Below, one piece after another: positions 14,486-22,454 of a stretch of DNA of 25,709 nt (its first letter is position 1; every line of letters starts with the position of its first letter). A program made the position numbers and the translations under genes. The notes below the pieces were generated by a model, which was given only the letters and a program-made list of their open reading frames with translations, searched no databases and was not told the DNA's origin. This DNA comes from a virus, in the IMG/VR virus record IMGVR_UViG_3300030117_006648, positions 1 through 25,709 of that record, one strand, 5' to 3'.

Positions 14486-14487
14486 TT

Positions 14488-14829
14488 ATGGCAAGTAGAT
14501 ATAACAACGCACGCCCGTTCATCAACAACAATGAGCTTTACGAGGAATTTTTCGAAGATAGGGATGTAAACTACATCGAACAGTATCGAACAGGAATGCT
14601 AACTAATCCCACCGTAAGCCAAAGAGCCCGCCTGGAAACAGTAAAACATGTATGGAAAATGGGCGATCGGCTATTCAAGCTAGCTGCCAAACATTATGGT
14701 GATCCCACAATGTGGTGGATTATTGCGTGGTATAATCTAAAGCCAACTGAGTCACACTTTAAAATTGGAGATTTGGTTTACATTCCATTGCCTCTTGACA
14801 GAGTCCTTAGCGTTCTAAAGAGGGAGTAA
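14488..14829 (+). CDS. 53: Baseplate wedge protein, gp53-like with LysM domain
   Basis: A 113-aa protein. Residues 54-102 form a LysM-like unit (VWKMGDRLFKLAAKHYGD, WWIIAWYN, FKIGDLVYIPLP). It has the usual LysM order: G-D entry, helix with aromatic, W-rich centre, G-x-x-x-x-I-P close. The N-terminal arm (ELYEEFFEDRDVNYIEQYRT) is typical of T4 gp53 and of the small LysM baseplate proteins of other contractile tails (P2 gpX group). Here the domain binds neighbouring baseplate proteins rather than cell-wall glycan. Two bases separate it from the gene before and one base from the gene after, with AGGA 7 nt before the ATG, so it is part of one translated block. Confidence 0.75.
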   Translation: MASRYNNARPFINNNELYEEFFEDRDVNYIEQYRTGMLTNPTVSQRARLETVKHVWKMGDRLFKLAAKHYGDPTMWWIIAWYNLKPTESHFKIGDLVYIPLPLDRVLSVLKRE

Positions 14830-14830
14830 C

Positions 14831-17800
14831 GTGGCTAATTCAAATCAAGAACAAGAAGCGCGCCTTGCTGCGGCGTTTGGTAGAAAATATGGTCAACGGC
14901 ATATTGATTCTGAGGCGGCACGTCTTTTTGGAGACCTAAGAACAGCTCGAAGCACTTTTTTGAGTACGCTGACAGTCCCATATTTTAGATCATCGGTGGT
15001 GAGCAACGCACTCCCTGTTTCAGTTTCTCCCTCTTCGGAGGGGGACTTGTCTAGCGATAGTGCTATAAGGGACGGAGACTCATTTTACAATCGCGCTCGA
15101 AATGGATACATTTACCATAAATATATCGCCACCGGCGCAACTTCGGCTCGCGATACGGTACCTGGTTTAAAAACGGACAGTGACCTTGTAGCGAATCTGC
15201 TAAAAGTTGGCTCAAGCGGCGGTTTGAAGAACTTAGTCCACGAAAAGACACAAGAGCTGGTCCGCGCAGCGGATACAGGTGATGTACGAGCATCAGATTT
15301 TGATGTGGATTTGAGTTGGCAGTCTGCCTGGAACTGGGTCTCCGGCGGCCGCTCTAGTGAGACCTCAGAACAGGGAGTCTTACAGAGAATCGAAGAGAAC
15401 TTTATTTGGTTTTATTACAACACTTATATTAGCCAGCAAGCCACGTCAGCGTCGGCAATTGATCTGGACGACATTTACACCACTATCAATTTAGAAGAGT
15501 TAGTTGGGTTGTACCTGGAAATTAAAATAAGAAAAATTCTGTTAGCAGCTGATGATGCCCTAATTGAAGACGAGGCTCAAGCACGAGCAGATGGCATCCT
15601 CGATCAGAATGGTGAATATACTGAGCGCGGACGTGAACTTTTGCGCCAAGAAACTACTCGAAGGGCTCTACAATCTCTGGTGCCGGAGTCCGAGAGGGGC
15701 TCACCAGAAGAGCAAGCTCGTCTCAAGAGGTTGGCAGAGCAGGCGTTTTTAATTGACTTCCTACCAGAATTCGCGCAACTAAATCAAACAGTTAAGATTC
15801 CCAACTATGACAACTTGTTTTGGATGGTTCAAGGGCATACTGATACTATTGTCAACAGACTGTTACATAATCCAGCACTAGAAAACATGGACCTCCTACG
15901 TCCATCGGAAATCGCCAGCTTGGTGCCCAAAATACGCCTCTTTAAGGTCTCGTATGACACGGAAGAGGACTTTAATGCCGATTCAGCATCCAATTCAAGA
16001 CAGACTTATGTTGAGCAGGAGGTACCATTCGCTAATTACGTTGATCCCAGCGAAATTAAAGGTATTTTGAAAAGCTCTTTTGACAGGGGTCGAGGTGTTG
16101 GACTCAAGAGTTTTGACTGGAAGCTCCAGGGAGAAAATCCGTTCACCGCTCGCCGCGATATATTTGCGGAATTAAAGCTTTACTTTCAGAGTTTTGACGA
16201 ACTGCTAAGGGAAAGACAGCTGTTGACTACGTCGCTTCAACAAACGAGCCGTACCTTTAGGTATGTAGACTTAGTAAATATAGGGGTGTCCCAACGCCGG
16301 CGTAACGCTTGGAATCCTGATTATTACAAACTAAGAGTCGAGGTCGGCTGGGTAGATCCCGGCACGAAAAACAGCTTCTTAGGAAATGCAGAAATGCGGG
16401 AGGCTAAAAGAGAGGCGATCAAGAACTCCAGAATGGTGATGTACCTTACAGCCATCGATCACGATATTGATATCAACGATGAGGGAAATGTTACATTAGG
16501 CATAAAATACGTGGCTTGGCAGGAAGCTTCTTACTTGGCTCAGGATTCAGATGTGCTCGCTACGGAGGAGATTAGTGCCGCCCGCCAAGAGCGGCGAGCA
16601 AAGATCGATGAAGCGCGCCGCAATTGCGAACCTGAAAAGGTAGATGAAATTATTCAGAGATACAACCGAGTAATTCGACAGGAGAGATATGAGGGCTTTC
16701 AGCGCATTATTCGTAAGTTATACGATGATCAGAAAATATATGCTGTTTCAGTACCAGTTGCTAGCCTAGACTCGTATATTAACTTTGGGGAGCAAGGGGT
16801 CAATGTTCGAGGAGTCAACGCTATCTTCAATACTCCCCGCACCAGGCAAAATCAAGCTAATGCGATCAACTTGAACAGCCCAGGGCGTCAAACAAGCTTG
16901 TTATCTCAGGCTTTAAATATAAATGTTGGGAACTTGGATGAAGATGGGGTCTTGACGCGCATACAAGATCTTAGGTATGATGGGGCGAACACAACACATG
17001 TTAACGTACAGTTTTTTTATTTTGGAGATTTGATAAAAGTTGCTTTAGAGAACATTTCTAGATCTTCAAGCACTAATGGACACCGTGTGGTTGGAATGCT
17101 TGAAAAAGATCTAAGAATAGTTTTGGGACCATTTAGCTATTCTAGAACCGTCGCTTCTAATAACGGGGCAACACCCAAGCCAGAGTTGATATATAATATT
17201 AATTTAGCAGACATTCCCATATCCATGAATTATTATGTGGAATGGTTCCTAAAAACCGCAGTGTCCCAACAGAGGCTGACCTACCCCATTTTGGTATTTA
17301 TTAGAGAGTTAGCCGGTAAGCTGTTGACCGGAATCATGAGAGATCAAGCCCACGGGCAGCAGGGCGTCACTCGTCAAAGCTTACAACTACGAACTAATTT
17401 CTTTACCGGCGCCGCTGACGAAAATGGTGCTGATGTATTGGAGACAAGTCGCAATATTCTGCGCAATCCTTCGACTGGTTTTACAAGAATTAATCTTGAT
17501 TCTCCGAATATTAAATTAAAAACAGGACCCCGGGGCACATCCGCTCCTTTAATGCGCCCCCCCAATGATGGCGAGCGCGCATATCATTATATGCTTCTTT
17601 ACGCCATTAACACGGGCACTACGCAGAGCCTGATAGGCGACCCTTTCTTGGATCGAGACAGGGGTATCTATCATATGGGCATCGGTAAAGACCGTGGTAT
17701 TTTTAAAAGGGTCACGTTCTCTAAAACCGACCTACCAGGTTTGCGGGAGAGCCGCTTCGATCTAGACGCAGAATCGGCGGCTACTGGGCTTGTTGTTCTA

Positions 17801-18229
17801 AAAAATGTTTACAACATTGATGTAAAAATGGTGGGTAACACTTTATTTGTTCCAGGAATGAAAGTTTTCTTAGACCCATCCGGGATTAGTCCCGGCTTAG
17901 GTCGACCAAATCAACCAGGTTCCGCTGCGAAGAAGCTTGGAATCGGCGGTTACCATGTGGTCACGGGAGTACAGAACTATATTGAAGATGGAAAGTTTGA
18001 AACTTCGCTTAGGGCAATTTTTGAGGGCTCGGGAGTCCAGGGAGCCCTAGGGTTCCCCAGTGGGGAGCAGGGCGGTGACTCAGCAGAGTGTCCAGAGCAG
18101 AATGAGTCTCGGAATATAATTTCTTCAGACACGCCGCAATCTAGCGCTCCGGACCAAGGGCCAGTGTCAGATAGAGCTGCCCCAGCTACGGGCGCCACCG
18201 GAGGGTCTACCCCGGTAGGACCCACTTAG
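14831..18229 (+). CDS. Very large putative baseplate protein (1132 aa)
   Basis: The GTG start lies one base after the previous stop codon, with AGGGAG 5 nt upstream. I do not recognise a named family. Visible features: a charged helical N-terminal 60 residues; YDNLFWMVQGHTDTIVNRL then EIASLVPKIRLFKVSYD near residues 330-375; a highly charged helical segment (ARQERRAKIDEARRNCEP) near residues 585-605; a C-terminal globular region with NIDVKMVGNTLFVPGMKVFL and GGYHVVTGVQNYIEDGKFET, which recalls the last strands of baseplate hub proteins; and a disordered Ser/Gly/Pro tail from about residue 1080. Its place after the gp53-like gene and its size suggest a major baseplate or hub component. No lysozyme or metalloprotease motif was seen. 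The structural role is inference. Confidence 0.6.
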   Translation: MANSNQEQEARLAAAFGRKYGQRHIDSEAARLFGDLRTARSTFLSTLTVPYFRSSVVSNALPVSVSPSSEGDLSSDSAIRDGDSFYNRARNGYIYHKYIATGATSARDTVPGLKTDSDLVANLLKVGSSGGLKNLVHEKTQELVRAADTGDVRASDFDVDLSWQSAWNWVSGGRSSETSEQGVLQRIEENFIWFYYNTYISQQATSASAIDLDDIYTTINLEELVGLYLEIKIRKILLAADDALIEDEAQARADGILDQNGEYTERGRELLRQETTRRALQSLVPESERGSPEEQARLKRLAEQAFLIDFLPEFAQLNQTVKIPNYDNLFWMVQGHTDTIVNRLLHNPALENMDLLRPSEIASLVPKIRLFKVSYDTEEDFNADSASNSRQTYVEQEVPFANYVDPSEIKGILKSSFDRGRGVGLKSFDWKLQGENPFTARRDIFAELKLYFQSFDELLRERQLLTTSLQQTSRTFRYVDLVNIGVSQRRRNAWNPDYYKLRVEVGWVDPGTKNSFLGNAEMREAKREAIKNSRMVMYLTAIDHDIDINDEGNVTLGIKYVAWQEASYLAQDSDVLATEEISAARQERRAKIDEARRNCEPEKVDEIIQRYNRVIRQERYEGFQRIIRKLYDDQKIYAVSVPVASLDSYINFGEQGVNVRGVNAIFNTPRTRQNQANAINLNSPGRQTSLLSQALNINVGNLDEDGVLTRIQDLRYDGANTTHVNVQFFYFGDLIKVALENISRSSSTNGHRVVGMLEKDLRIVLGPFSYSRTVASNNGATPKPELIYNINLADIPISMNYYVEWFLKTAVSQQRLTYPILVFIRELAGKLLTGIMRDQAHGQQGVTRQSLQLRTNFFTGAADENGADVLETSRNILRNPSTGFTRINLDSPNIKLKTGPRGTSAPLMRPPNDGERAYHYMLLYAINTGTTQSLIGDPFLDRDRGIYHMGIGKDRGIFKRVTFSKTDLPGLRESRFDLDAESAATGLVVLKNVYNIDVKMVGNTLFVPGMKVFLDPSGISPGLGRPNQPGSAAKKLGIGGYHVVTGVQNYIEDGKFETSLRAIFEGSGVQGALGFPSGEQGGDSAECPEQNESRNIISSDTPQSSAPDQGPVSDRAAPATGATGGSTPVGPT

Positions 18230-18242
18230 GGAGGGGGAATAG

Positions 18243-19463
18243 ATGACAAATTTTGAGGGTGACAACACGCTGAGCACGGCTGAAAAGTTTTATCAGCGAC
18301 TTAATTATTACATTAATGCTTTTCCGGAAGGGGCGGGAAGCTTATATTTAAAGCCAGTTCGAGACTTTCAGTATGCGGAGAACGCGCTTTATGGTCGTGT
18401 AAACGATAATCATAATTCTATAATCTTAAACATAAGCAATAATAAACAAATTCAATCCACAAATGATAATAAGAAAGACTTATTTGCGGTTAATTTTGTG
18501 GTGGACGCTTTCGAGGCGCTCGCCCAGGACTTTCAATCCGCCGCAGTGCGTGGGAAGCTCTATCCACAGGACCCCTATTTGTATGAAATTAAGGCATACT
18601 CAGCATATGATTCTCCAGACGCCATGTATGCCAATTATATTACCTCGTTAGAAGAGATATTCTTAAATGATTTTTTAACTGAATCTGATAATAGAAGAAT
18701 TTTAGATTTTAAAACCTTTTTACCGGTTTTCTTTGAGTTTATCGCGCGGATCAATACCTCGGGACCTTATACGAAGACCGGTTTTATACCTAGTAATTTT
18801 TGCGGACCCACCATTTCAGGCTTGACTATCTCCATTAGTGATTTGGATCCCTCTGATGACAGACAAAAGAGTGAGTTTCTAGAAAGTCGTAATTTTTATT
18901 ATTATATAGAATTTTTAAAAAAGCATGGCTTTTATATTACAAAGCAACGACCGTGGGAGATCGTCGCAGATATCGCAAGTCCTTTTATGCTCCAATACGC
19001 GAATAATTATGGAATGTTATCCAAAGAGCAGATATTATCCTCTTTTTATCAACGAGCCGGCGGTAGTGATATCGAGAATTTAAAGAGATTTGCCCTTTCA
19101 ACTTATAATTCCTTGACACTTAGTAGAAAGTTTGTTACAATAACTAAGAATGGCTCTCATAAAAGAGTATGTAGAAAGCCTGCTACCCGAAGTTTTTTGG
19201 AGGATAAATATTCAATGTATTATTGGGTTGACAAATACATTGATATACGATATGCTGAACAGAGAGAGCCAAAAAGTGTTGGAGAAGTTTCCTCTCTTCG
19301 AAAAGAGGTTCAGACACTACTTCCCACCAAGGGACTCCAATATGTTTTGTCTATAATAAACAACAGTTTCAACGGTTTTGCGAATTATGAAGGTTCATTC
19401 GCCAAAAAAACCTTGAAAAGAAGATCCGCAGTAGAGAACAAACCACTCAAGCCCACATATTAA
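18243..19463 (+). CDS. Conserved-looking hypothetical virion protein (406 aa)
   Basis: No enzyme motif or named family recognised. The protein is rich in aromatic residues and helices. Residues ~155-260 form the best-defined block: DFKTFLPVFFEFIARI, GPYTKTGFIPSNFCGPTISG, FYYYIEFLKKHGFYITKQRP, WEIVADIASPFMLQYANNYG. This block reads like a conserved helical structural domain of T4-like marine phages, by recollection only. The C-terminus is basic (KKTLKRRSAVENKPLKP). It follows the large baseplate gene by 13 nt with ribosome site GGAGGGGG, and its stop overlaps the polymerase start (TAATG). This makes it the last gene of the tail block. A baseplate or virion role is likely from position only. 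Confidence 0.55.
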   Translation: MTNFEGDNTLSTAEKFYQRLNYYINAFPEGAGSLYLKPVRDFQYAENALYGRVNDNHNSIILNISNNKQIQSTNDNKKDLFAVNFVVDAFEALAQDFQSAAVRGKLYPQDPYLYEIKAYSAYDSPDAMYANYITSLEEIFLNDFLTESDNRRILDFKTFLPVFFEFIARINTSGPYTKTGFIPSNFCGPTISGLTISISDLDPSDDRQKSEFLESRNFYYYIEFLKKHGFYITKQRPWEIVADIASPFMLQYANNYGMLSKEQILSSFYQRAGGSDIENLKRFALSTYNSLTLSRKFVTITKNGSHKRVCRKPATRSFLEDKYSMYYWVDKYIDIRYAEQREPKSVGEVSSLRKEVQTLLPTKGLQYVLSIINNSFNGFANYEGSFAKKTLKRRSAVENKPLKPTY

Positions 19464-20650
19464 TGCTATTTCAGACACTTGACAACAAAGAAGAGTGTGT
19501 CGGGGTCTACTGTAACGATGAGTTGCATTTCGACACTATTCCCGACGACCTAACTCATACTTGGAACTACTCTGCCTTCCTCCGAGAGAGCAAGGATATG
19601 GAGTACGCTTTCCTATATGCCCAGAAGCCTCTAGAAGGCGCCTGTCCACCCCATCTCGCTCAAGAGTGGGAAACCATTAACGGAAGAATGAAGGCGTTCC
19701 TACGTGCCTTTACGGCGGCTAAAATAGACCTTACTGAAAACTGCTTCTTTAATCTCGTAAATGAGCGCTTTCTGCGAGAGTATTGCGAGATAAAAAACAA
19801 GATTACTGAGTATGTGTTTGAGAGTCACATAAAGCCAGAAAACTATGACTTTTTGGTCGACCTAACCAGAGTGTTACACGATATTAGACATCGTAAAATC
19901 CAAGTTGACCCATGGGCTCTTCGGGATATCATACATCAGAAACGCGCGCGCCAGTTTACACAAAAGCTAAGCCAGATTCCACTTTCGTGCGACTATAACA
20001 TTTTTGGAACAAAGACCGGTCGCCTCACCACAAAGAAGAACAGCTTTCCAATCCTCACGATGGACAGGAAGTTTCGCAAGGTAATCAGCCCGACAAACGA
20101 TTGGTTTGTTTCACTTGACTTCAATGGCGCCGAGCTTCGTACATTTCTCGCTCTATCGGGCATGGAGCAACCCGACTTTGATGTACACGAGTGGAACCGC
20201 AAGCACGTTTATAAGAGCACTCTTGTTCGCGAGGAGGCAAAAGAGAGGTTCTTCGCTTGGCTTTACAACCCTCAATCTCGGGACATGATGAGCGACAGGG
20301 CTTATGATAAGCAGAAAGTCATCGATGAATACTGGGTAAACGGAGCAATTAGCAACCCTTTCGACAGAACCATTCCAGCTGACGGGCACCACGCAATGAG
20401 CTATCTGATTCAGAGCACTTGTTCTGATATTGTGCTGCGCCAGATGATTAAGTTAGATAAATATCTTCAAAATAGGGCATCTCATGTCGCGTTTTGTGTT
20501 CATGATGAGGTGGTTCTTGACATTACGGATGGAGAGTGTCTATTAATCAACTCTTTGGTTGAACATTTCTCAAATACTGCTTTAGGAAAGTTCGGAGTTA
20601 ATGTAAAATATGGTAAAAGCTACGGGGATATGAGAGAATGGAAACAATAA
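19463..20650 (+). CDS. Compact family A DNA polymerase (no exonuclease domain)
   Basis: A 395-aa DNA polymerase I-type catalytic domain. Conserved motifs in order: TKTGRLTT (183-190, equivalent of TGRLSS); motif A DFNGAELR (219-226, catalytic D219); motif B R256-x3-K260-x3-F264-x3-Y268, exactly the O-helix spacing of Taq R659/K663/F667/Y671, but with the two motif glycines replaced by Ala and Asn; SYLIQSTCSDIV (313-324); and motif C VHDEV (346-350, catalytic D348). Both metal-binding aspartates are present, so activity is expected. The spacings A-B and B-C are shorter than in Taq. The first ~170 residues hold no 3'-5' or 5'-3' exonuclease motif. T4 itself uses a family B enzyme. ATG overlaps the upstream stop codon (TAATG) and no Shine-Dalgarno is visible, so translation is probably coupled. 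Confidence 0.85.
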   Translation: MLFQTLDNKEECVGVYCNDELHFDTIPDDLTHTWNYSAFLRESKDMEYAFLYAQKPLEGACPPHLAQEWETINGRMKAFLRAFTAAKIDLTENCFFNLVNERFLREYCEIKNKITEYVFESHIKPENYDFLVDLTRVLHDIRHRKIQVDPWALRDIIHQKRARQFTQKLSQIPLSCDYNIFGTKTGRLTTKKNSFPILTMDRKFRKVISPTNDWFVSLDFNGAELRTFLALSGMEQPDFDVHEWNRKHVYKSTLVREEAKERFFAWLYNPQSRDMMSDRAYDKQKVIDEYWVNGAISNPFDRTIPADGHHAMSYLIQSTCSDIVLRQMIKLDKYLQNRASHVAFCVHDEVVLDITDGECLLINSLVEHFSNTALGKFGVNVKYGKSYGDMREWKQ

Positions 20651-21468
20651 TTGGTCTTGGCAAAGCCGGCTGCGCAATCGCGGAGAGGTTTGCTCAATAT
20701 CCTCAGTATGAAATCTACAAGATGGACGTGGGTCTTAAGCGCACGTCCCGGTCCTACGGTCTGAAGAGTGCTAGCACGCCCGAGGAGCAAGAAGCATCTT
20801 TAGGTAGCCTGAAGCGTTTCTTTAAAGATGTTGGCGGCGATGTTTTATTTGTAGTGGGCGGCTGCGGGACCGTATCTGGTGCTTCATTAAGAATTTTAGA
20901 ACAAATCAAAAAATGTAAACTGCACATACTTTATATTCTCTCAGACGCCGAATTGTTGGGCGAAAAAGCACAAATGCAACAGCGCGTAACTTCTAATGTT
21001 TTTCAAGAATATGCTCGTTCGGGAGTATTTGAGAAAGTTATCTTAATTGACAATATGCGGCTGGAGAGCATCCTGGGGGACCTACCCATTATTGGTTTCT
21101 ATGATAGCCTAAATGAATTGATAGTCCCTACTATGCATATGATCAACGTTTTGTCTCACAGTGATAGTATTATGGACAATATTTCTCCCCCTCACGAGAT
21201 AAGCCGCATTATATCATACGGTCTCGTGAATTTTGAAACTGGTAAGGAAAATCTTTTTTTTGAACTTGACAACGTCCGAGAAAAAGTGTATTATTATGCT
21301 ATCAATGAAGAAAAATTGAAAACCCAAGGGGATATTCACAAACGGGTCATAGCACAGGTAAAAGAAAACGCCAAAAACACTAAGACCACTTATGGGATAT
21401 ACCCCACTCAATATGATGAAGACTACGTTTATTGCGTAGCCTACAGCTCAATCATTCAAGAAAAATAG
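20638..21468 (+). CDS. Putative tubulin/FtsZ-superfamily GTPase
   Basis: A 276-aa protein. It opens with a strand and glycine loop, IIGLGKAGCAIAERF (residues 4-18), matching the first nucleotide-binding loop of FtsZ/tubulin. VLFVVGGCGTVSGASLRIL (69-87) is a variant of the GGGTG[S/T]G tubulin signature followed by its helix. LHILYILSDAELLGEKAQMQ (95-114) corresponds to the FtsZ strand ending in a P/E-G-rich loop and helix, and VILIDN (134-139) supplies the base-contacting Asn position. A long helix (YDSLNELIVPTMHMINVL) fits H7. The NxDxxD catalytic loop is not clear. It is shorter than FtsZ (~383 aa) or PhuZ (~315 aa). The start overlaps the polymerase end by 13 nt. It may form filaments or position DNA; a non-polymerising Rossmann-like protein is the main alternative. 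Confidence 0.6.
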   Translation: METIIGLGKAGCAIAERFAQYPQYEIYKMDVGLKRTSRSYGLKSASTPEEQEASLGSLKRFFKDVGGDVLFVVGGCGTVSGASLRILEQIKKCKLHILYILSDAELLGEKAQMQQRVTSNVFQEYARSGVFEKVILIDNMRLESILGDLPIIGFYDSLNELIVPTMHMINVLSHSDSIMDNISPPHEISRIISYGLVNFETGKENLFFELDNVREKVYYYAINEEKLKTQGDIHKRVIAQVKENAKNTKTTYGIYPTQYDEDYVYCVAYSSIIQEK

Positions 21469-21471
21469 TTC

Positions 21472-21500
21472 TTGACATTCACTCCCCATTTTGATATAAT
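21472..21500 (+). promoter_or_regulatory. Consensus sigma-70-type promoter for the gp32-like gene
   Basis: TTGACA (21472-21477) and TATAAT (21495-21500) are both perfect consensus with a 17-nt spacer, starting 3 nt after the stop of the tubulin-like gene. This is the strongest host promoter in the window. It fits early, high-level synthesis of ssDNA-binding protein. Confidence 0.9.
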
Positions 21501-21509
21501 CAATGGTAG

Positions 21510-21533
21510 AAGTCGGGAAGATTTGCTCGGCTT
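21510..21533 (+). promoter_or_regulatory. Hairpin in the gp32-like gene leader
   Basis: AAGTCGGG (21510-21517) pairs with CTCGGCTT (21526-21533), 8 bp with two G-U pairs and an 8-nt loop, in the 5' untranslated region 28 nt before the ATG. T4 gene 32 is autoregulated through a structured leader; an analogous operator here is inference. Confidence 0.4.
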
Positions 21534-21561
21534 ACTATAACCAATAAAGGAAAAAAATAAT

Positions 21562-22314
21562 ATGGGAATCAATCTAGACAAGATGCGAGCAAAGCTCGCC
21601 GCAGTGCAGAACAATGGAGATAGCTCCAAGAGTGCTTTCTGGCGCCCGAACGACGGCAACCAGACAATTCGTGTGGTGCCTACCGAAGACGGTGACCCCT
21701 TCAAGGAGGTCTATTTTCATTATAACGTAACTAAGGGCGGTATTCTATGCCCTAAGCGTAACTTCGGGGACAGTTGTCCTGTCTGTGATTTCGCGTCCAA
21801 TCTATGGCGTGAAGGAGCGGATAAGAATGACGAGTCCTCCAAGAAGATGGCAAAGAGCCTCTTTGTGCGACAGCGCTTCTTTAGCCCGGTTCTCGTCCGT
21901 GGCGAGGAGACTGACGGTGTTCGCTGGTGGGGCTATGGCAAGACTGCTTACGAAAGTCTGCTCAATCTAGTGCTAAACCCAGATTACGGTGATATCACCG
22001 ATACTGATGAGGGAACTGATCTCGTGCTAAACTACGGGAAGCCGCCAGGCGCCCAGTTCCCGCAGACGAAGCTCCAGCCGCGTCGTCGCCCGTCTCCCCT
22101 TTCTGAGGATGCGGATACGACCACGATGTACCTGAATTCTATTCAAGACATCATGGAGCTTTTTGAGCGTAAGACCCCTGATGAGGTCGAGAAGCTTCTA
22201 GAGGAATTCATTTCCGGTGGCGTTGACGCTGAGGGTAACTCTGCGGAGACCGTACAGTACGCTAACAAGACCGACTCGGTGGACAATGCGTTCAACGAGC
22301 TAATGAATGCCTAA
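21562..22314 (+). CDS. 32: Single-stranded DNA-binding protein, gp32-like
   Basis: A 250-aa protein that coats ssDNA during replication and recombination and recruits replisome proteins. The zinc-binding motif H53-x9-C63-x8-C72-x2-C75 has the same H-C-C-C arrangement as T4 gp32 (H64, C77, C87, C90). The N-terminal DKMRAKLAAVQ segment precedes the core, followed by FWRPNDGNQTIRVVPTEDGD and FKEVYFHYNV, the gp32 OB-fold opening. A second core block is SLFVRQRFFSPVLVRG with WWGYGKTAYESLLNL. The end is acidic and flexible, as in gp32, for protein contacts. It is somewhat shorter than T4 gp32 (301 aa). Ribosome site AAAGGA lies 10 nt before the ATG, behind a perfect host-type promoter. Confidence 0.9.
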   Translation: MGINLDKMRAKLAAVQNNGDSSKSAFWRPNDGNQTIRVVPTEDGDPFKEVYFHYNVTKGGILCPKRNFGDSCPVCDFASNLWREGADKNDESSKKMAKSLFVRQRFFSPVLVRGEETDGVRWWGYGKTAYESLLNLVLNPDYGDITDTDEGTDLVLNYGKPPGAQFPQTKLQPRRRPSPLSEDADTTTMYLNSIQDIMELFERKTPDEVEKLLEEFISGGVDAEGNSAETVQYANKTDSVDNAFNELMNA

Positions 22315-22320
22315 AAATAC

Positions 22321-22349
22321 TTAACAAGTCATTACTGACCTGTTAATAT
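22321..22349 (+). promoter_or_regulatory. Sigma-70-type promoter for the ParB-like/methylase operon
   Basis: TTAACA (22321-22326), a 17-nt spacer and TGT-TAATAT (22341-22349), giving an extended -10 TGN with a 4/6 -10 hexamer. It starts 6 nt after the gp32 stop codon and opens a ~100-nt structured leader. Confidence 0.5.
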
Positions 22350-22358
22350 AAAGAAAAT

Positions 22359-22440
22359 CCGCTGGCACATCTTACGGTGTGTCAGCGGTGGCACCACCTG
22401 GCTTTCAGCCAAAAAGGTGTCTTTTACAGGCTTTCAGCCA
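22359..22440 (+). promoter_or_regulatory. Structured leader with two copies of a short palindrome
   Basis: An 11-bp hairpin (22359-22369 with 22378-22388) is followed by GGCACC/GGTGTC pairing (22390-22395 with 22416-22421). The latter encloses the small hairpin GGCTTTCAGCC (22400-22410). The same sequence GGCTTTCAGCCA recurs at 22429-22440, 29 nt on, just before the ribosome site AGAAGGG. In the first copy the palindrome is TGGCT-ttc-AGCCA. There is no T-tract, so it is not an obvious terminator. A protein-binding RNA or DNA operator is inferred. Confidence 0.55.
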
Positions 22441-22454
22441 GAAGGGTTCATATA

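Noticed and set aside
17011-17017. T-run in the 1132-aa gene, and a T8 run at 21254-21261 in the tubulin-like gene, as frameshift sites
   Set aside because: The reading frames continue normally through both with no conserved-looking alternative frame. They show that T-runs alone are weak evidence.
22359-22388. 11-bp hairpin after gp32 as a transcription terminator
   Set aside because: No T-tract follows, and it lies downstream of the predicted promoter for the next operon, so it is better read as part of that leader.
22377-22454. Upstream extension of the ParB-like protein to a TTG at 22377
   Set aside because: It would be translated from the hairpin leader with no ribosome site. The ATG at 22455 has AGAAGGG in front and begins normal-looking sequence.
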